In this document: one piece after another, positions 24,601 to 30,600 of the stretch
How the letters are laid out: each line of letters starts with the position of its first letter
How positions within the stretch are numbered: the first letter of the stretch is position 1
Assembly (NCBI RefSeq): GCF_000764305.2
Contig: NW_025930578.1
Location: 17,501-81,500 of the forward strand
Length of the DNA: 64,000 nucleotides
Origin: Hyalella azteca
Lineage: Eukaryota > Arthropoda > Malacostraca > Amphipoda > Hyalellidae
Direction: 5' to 3'
Notes under the pieces: generated by a model
Told to the model about the DNA's origin: nothing
Database searches by the model: none
The model's input: the letters and a program-made list of their open reading frames with translations, nothing else
Made by a program: the position numbers and the translations under genes

Positions 24601-27600
24601 GAGTTAGAAAATGAAATTATTCCTGATTATAGAACGCCTTTGACATTGATTTCTCACGCAGAACTGGGACCTAGAACCATCAGCTGCGGACTGCCAAAAG
24701 CCTAAGAACAAGAACCACAAGTCCAGCAGTAGTTCTAATCTCCCTGCACGCAGCAGCTGTGAATACAATTGTACTGCCGCAGCTGCAGAAGCCAGCGACA
24801 GCGATAAAGACCATGTAGACTCCAAGCTCTGTCAGGAGACCAACGACAAGATCAGGGAAATTGTCGACCAGTTCGTCCCGGCACACTATCGAGACCAGTG
24901 TAAGTTGTGTCCCGCCACACTATCGGGACCAGTGTAAGTTGTGTCCCGGCACACTATCGGGACCAGTGTAAGTTGTGTCCCGGCACACTATCGGGACCAG
25001 TGTAAGTTGTGTCCCGGCACACTATCGGGACCTATATTAATATTGATTACAGAACTGATTGAGTTTTTACCCCAGTTCTGCACCATTAGAATAGGTATAG
25101 AATTAATTGTCCAATGTCCGTTTTTAATGCCATGAAAATTATAGATATATTTTCAGAAGTATTTTAATCTTCCAAGAATAGTTTTGCAGTATGGAACGCG
25201 CTGGCATTATGGCAGGCGAATGCATAATCGTTCTTGTTATGAGAGTGTATATATAAGATTGTATTGGGCCTGAAAATCAGTTCCAAATCAAGGAAATTGC
25301 CAAGCGCGTTTTGTTACAGTCAACATGCCGTTATCGATGGATAAGATTTTATTTGGCTAGAATTTCCGTTAAAATTCATGAATATTGCCCCAAATATACA
25401 TGTATGACACAGCATGTTTTGATACAGTCAAAATGCCGGTGTCGGCGTCAAGTCAGTACGCGTGCCTCGTGCTCGCCCAGTGCTACCTCTTCCTGGAGGC
25501 CGGCGGCAGACTGGGCGACATCTCCGTCCATCCCGCCGCCCAAACTCACCCCGCCGCCGCCGAAACTCACTCCTCCGCCGCCCAAACTCACCCCGCCGCC
25601 CACGTCCCGCCCCTCGTAACGCCGGGACCCTCGTTACGTCTAGAGTTACGGGACGACATGGTTCGCCGTAACCCTTACGTCGTCGCCAGACTCGCTGACG
25701 TCATGAATGAGATGGCCTGCTACCAGATCAACATGGTACAGGGTGGGTCATGGTACAGGGTGGGTCATGGTACAGGGTGGGTCATGGTACAGGGTGGGTC
25801 ATGGTACAGGGTGGGTCGTGGTACAGGGTGGGTCATGGTACAGGGTGGGTCATGGTACAGGGTGGNTTTTCCTGACCATACAGTAATTTTTCCTGACCAT
25901 ACAGTAATTTTTCCTGACCATACAGTAATTTTTCCTGACCATACAGTAATTTTTCCTGACCATACAGTAATTTTTCCTGACCATACAGTAATTTTTCCTG
26001 ACCATACAGTAATTTTTCCTGACCATACAGTAATTTTTCCTGACCATACAGTAATTTTTCCTGACCATACAGTAATTTTTCCTGACCATACAGTAATTTT
26101 TCCTGACCATACAGTAATTTTTCCTGACCATACAGTAATTTTTCCTGACCATACAGTAATTTTTCCTGACCATACAGTAATTTTTCCTGACCATACAGTA
26201 ATTTTTCCTGACCATACAGTAATTTTTCCTGACCATACAGTAATTTTTCCTGACCATACAGTAATTTTTCCTGACCATACAGTAATTTTTCCTGACCATA
26301 CAGTAATTTTTCCTGACCATACAGTAATTTTTCCTGACCATACAGTAATTTTTCCTGACCATACAGTAATTTTTCCTGACCATACAGTAATTTTTCCTGA
26401 CCATACAGTAATTTTTCCTGACCACACAGTAATTTTTCCTGACCATACAGTAATTTTTCCTGACCATACAGTAATTTTTCCTGACCACACAGTAATTTTT
26501 CCTGACCATACAGCAATTTTTCCTGACCATACAGTAATTGAGTGAGTACTTACAGTAATGACTTTTTCGTTAGTTTTTTTAAGAATGATATTTTCGTTTT
26601 TTGAAAAATGACATTTTCGTTTTTTAAAGAATGGCATTTTCGTTTTTGAAGAATGGCATTTTCGTTTTTGAAGAATGGCGTTTTCTTTTTTTCCTTTGAA
26701 GAATGAAGATTTTGCTTTTTTCAGACTATGCGCGTATTATTCTTCAAGTCGTGTGAGCGGATCAGCCGTGAGCGCTGATGAAGACCACCACCACCTCAAG
26801 GCTGCTGAGAGCTACAGACTCGCCGTGATGCACATGCAACATCGCATCAACCACGACATCAAGTGCAGCAAGCAACAGTCATGCAATGAAGGTTTCAGTG
26901 AAAACAATCCTCGAAACTACCAAGGAAAGGCTAATTTCACCGGCAACGGCAGCAGTAAGCACCAAGCAGACTCCGATTTTAAAACCCGACCCTGTCGTGC
27001 CGACCAAAATAATACTTTTAGCCACCATAACCCCAAACAAACCCAAAGCAACTCCCAAAGTTTCGGAAAGAAATCCAGATCCTGGAGAAAGAAAAACACA
27101 TCTCGCAAGATAGAAGCGGATGAAGCACCTACCGAGAATCCTGCCACGGATTCGGAACTCCGAGGCAATTTTAATGCTAGACATGAACCTTTACTCTCTG
27201 AAAACGAAGGAAATTTTGAGTCTGAAGGATCAGACGCACACCCTAAAGACCAAGCTAAAGTCGTGTACGAGCCCAGGCGCATGAGCATAGACCAAGCGCA
27301 GAACCTCTGCGATAAACTGAAAATAGACCTCGTCAAGACCCTGCTTGCTCACAGCGACAATCTGAGAGTCCGCGGTCTGTGTCAGGTCAGACCTAGCGTT
27401 ATGCATGACTGCGTTGTTGCTATATGCATAAAAGTAGTGCTAATATAAATGATTGTGCATGCTAGTTTCCAACGTTAATATAGATAAATACAAATGACAA
27501 ATTTGTTCTCCGCGGTCTGTGTCAGGTCAGACCCGCGTGTCACGTCGTTGTGCATGACTGCGTTGTTAGTGCATTTTCTCATTTATGGAAAAAATATACT

Positions 27601-30600
27601 ATTTTGCTCGCAATGTCCGTCCGTCCGTCCGTCCGTGACTTAACGTTTTCATCGACGAGAAAATGCGCTCTGTCACTCACTGCAGTGAGTACTGAGTTAT
27701 ATTTTGCTATATGCGTGCATAAAAGTAGCGCTGCATGCTTGTTTTATTAGAATTCTTGGACATAAAAGTAACATTAATATAAATGTTAACAAATGACAAA
27801 TTTGTTCATATTCATATCCATAGGGGTAGGATAAATAGAGCCACTTGAAGGTTTTTTTTAGTATCCAAACGATACCTATACCTGCTTTCCTGAACCCTGC
27901 ATTAGCAAAAATATTGCATAACAAATTGTTTGTTGTTATTTTTATCCATACCTAGATGTTCTCACTCATACCTCAATGATTTACACCAGAAGTAAAGTGC
28001 ACTTATTTTTTGACAGCTGACTGACGATGGAAAAGCTGGTGGCGACGTTGAAGAAGACGAAAGCGATGTTTCTACTGACGAAGTTCGTGGCAGAGCCAGT
28101 ACCGTCAACACCAGTAACACCACCGCCAGTAACACCACCGCCAGTAACACCACCGCCAGTAACGCTAGTAACGTCAACAAGATGGTATCGTTGGTACACG
28201 AATGCGTGAATGTAACGCACGATCTGCTGACGCAGTCGTGCTCTGTACCGTGCCTTCCTCTGTACACGAGCTGTGCCCTCACATTCATTGCCCTCTTGCC
28301 CTCTGCCACTGCGTGAGTTTCATTTTTTAATTAGTTTAATTGAAATCTATAAGTTTGTGTCGATACAGTATATTTTTTCAATTAGTTTAATTGAAATCTA
28401 TAAGTTTGTGTTTTGAAGCATTAAATTTTTTTAACACGTTAAGTGCGGCAACGACCCACAGCGCTGGCAGCTAGCCTAAAAACGGCCAAGTCCGCTGCTA
28501 ATAAGGCCTATAATTCAATATATACTAGTAAATTTGTAGGTTCAGGTGCAAAAATTAAATTTTCCTTTTTTCGTACATTTTATATTTTAATGAGGCAGTA
28601 CTGCCATCATAAATTTTTGTCGACAAACGCAATCGAAAAAAAACTAAATCGCGGAATTTATCCGGAAAAAAGACCCTGCCACCCACCCGTGGGTTGTCCC
28701 GCACTTAACGTGTTAATTAGTTAAATTGAAATCTATAAGTTTGTGTCGATACATTAAGTTTTTTTAATTAGTTTAATTGAAATCTATAAGTTTGTGTTGA
28801 TACATTAAGTGTTTTTTAATCAGTTCAATTGAAACCTATAAATTTGTGATTGTACATTAAGTTTTTTAATTAATTTAATTGAAATCTATGAGTTTGTGTC
28901 GATACGTCAAGTTTTTTTAATTAATTTAATTAAAATGTATAAGCTTGTGTTGATACATTAAGTATTTTTAATTAGTTTAATTGAAATCTATAAATTTGTG
29001 TTGATACATTGAGTTTTTCAATTAGTTTTGTTTACATTTATGTTTGTGTCAATACATAGGCGTTTTGTTATATACGAATAATTTATATTTAAATTTACGC
29101 ACTTCCCTTACTCATATATTAAAAATATAGAGTTATTAAATATTTTACGGAGAAGTTTATTAGGTATTCCGTTTTCTGCCATACTTTGAATTACAACTTA
29201 TGAATTTTCTGACGATAGTGTAGAGTGTATGTATACATGATTGTGTAGAGTGTATATATCAGTGTATTGTGTAGAGTGTATACATCAGTGTATCGTGTAG
29301 AGTTAATACATGTGTGTATTGTGTAGAGTGTATACATGTGTGCAGATACGAGGCATGTGGAGCCACGGAGTGGATGTGTGCGGTGCAGAGGCTGCAGTGG
29401 CTGCTGTGGCGCAGTCTTCACTACAGCAGCGCTCTGCACTGCACCGCAGCCTGCGTCAACCATCTCCTCGCTCTGCCTGCTGGTGACCACTGCACTGCAC
29501 TCCTTTATTATTTTATTATTGTTATTATGTATGCTTTATTATTTTGTTATTATTATTATGAATATTTTATTATTGCTAGCGCATTTTCTCATTTATGGAA
29601 GAAAGGCGCTATTGTGCTCGCCATGTCCGTCTGACGGTCCGTCTGACGTTCCGTCGGTCCGTCTGACGGTCCGTCGGCCCGTCTGACGTTCCGTCGGTCT
29701 GTCTGACGTTCCGTCGGTCATTCCGTCGGTCCGTCTGACGTTCCGTCGGTCCGTCTGACGTTCCGTCGGTCTGTCTGACGTTCCGTCGGTCTGTCTGACG
29801 TTCCGTCGGTCCGTCCGTCTGTCTGTCCGTCCGTGACTTCGCGTTTTCGTCGACGAGAAAATGAGCTCTCTGTCACTCACTGCAGTGAGTACTGAGTTAT
29901 ATTTTTTCTACGTTGTACAAAGTTCTATTTAATAAAAATTGACATTATTCATTTTTTCATGTATATAGTATAGTATAGTGATATTTTGTCGCATTGTTTG
30001 CAAGCAATATTTCATGTTTTTAATTGTATTTGTTTTTCTCAGGTCAGTTAGGCGCGTACGTTCGTGCGTGCGTGACGACGTCGGTACAGACCTGCTACGT
30101 GGTCGCCTCCTACGCCAGCAACGCCGTCAGTGACGTCCCGCTCGTCATGGAGGACGCACGTCGCGTCGAGCTCTGTCTCGCCGACTTCGGATTGATGGTT
30201 CCCGTCAATGGTAGTGGAAAATTTGTTCCCTATGAATATAATTATTATCTTGGTTAAATTTACATACGCCATTCATAAATTTGATTGTAGAGAACTTCAT
30301 CTAGAAACGAATTACTTAAGCGTAAATTAAATTTTTGTAATTTAATAAAATAAATATAATAGATAAAAAATTTGTTCCTTATATAATAGAAGTGTCGGCA
30401 CTGAAGAAATAGGCCCATGGCCTGTTACCGATTCTTGTACTTTTCGTGACTTGATTCACAAGGGATCCGGCTTAGAATTTCCAAAACTATGAATACAATT
30501 GTTATCTTGGCCAAAATTACATACACCATCCATAAATTTGATAATAGAGAACTTAGAGACGAATTACTTAAATAACTAAGAATTTCAGTGACACCTAGAG

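Noticed and set aside
25765..26637. 290-, 227- and 226-codon reverse-strand ORFs and a 386-codon forward ORF
   Set aside because: They arise from the 21-base array; only 25428-25735 within the forward ORF is supported as an exon.
29593..29880. 95-codon Arg/Thr/Asp-rich reverse ORF
   Set aside because: Translation of the expanded CCGT core of element A.
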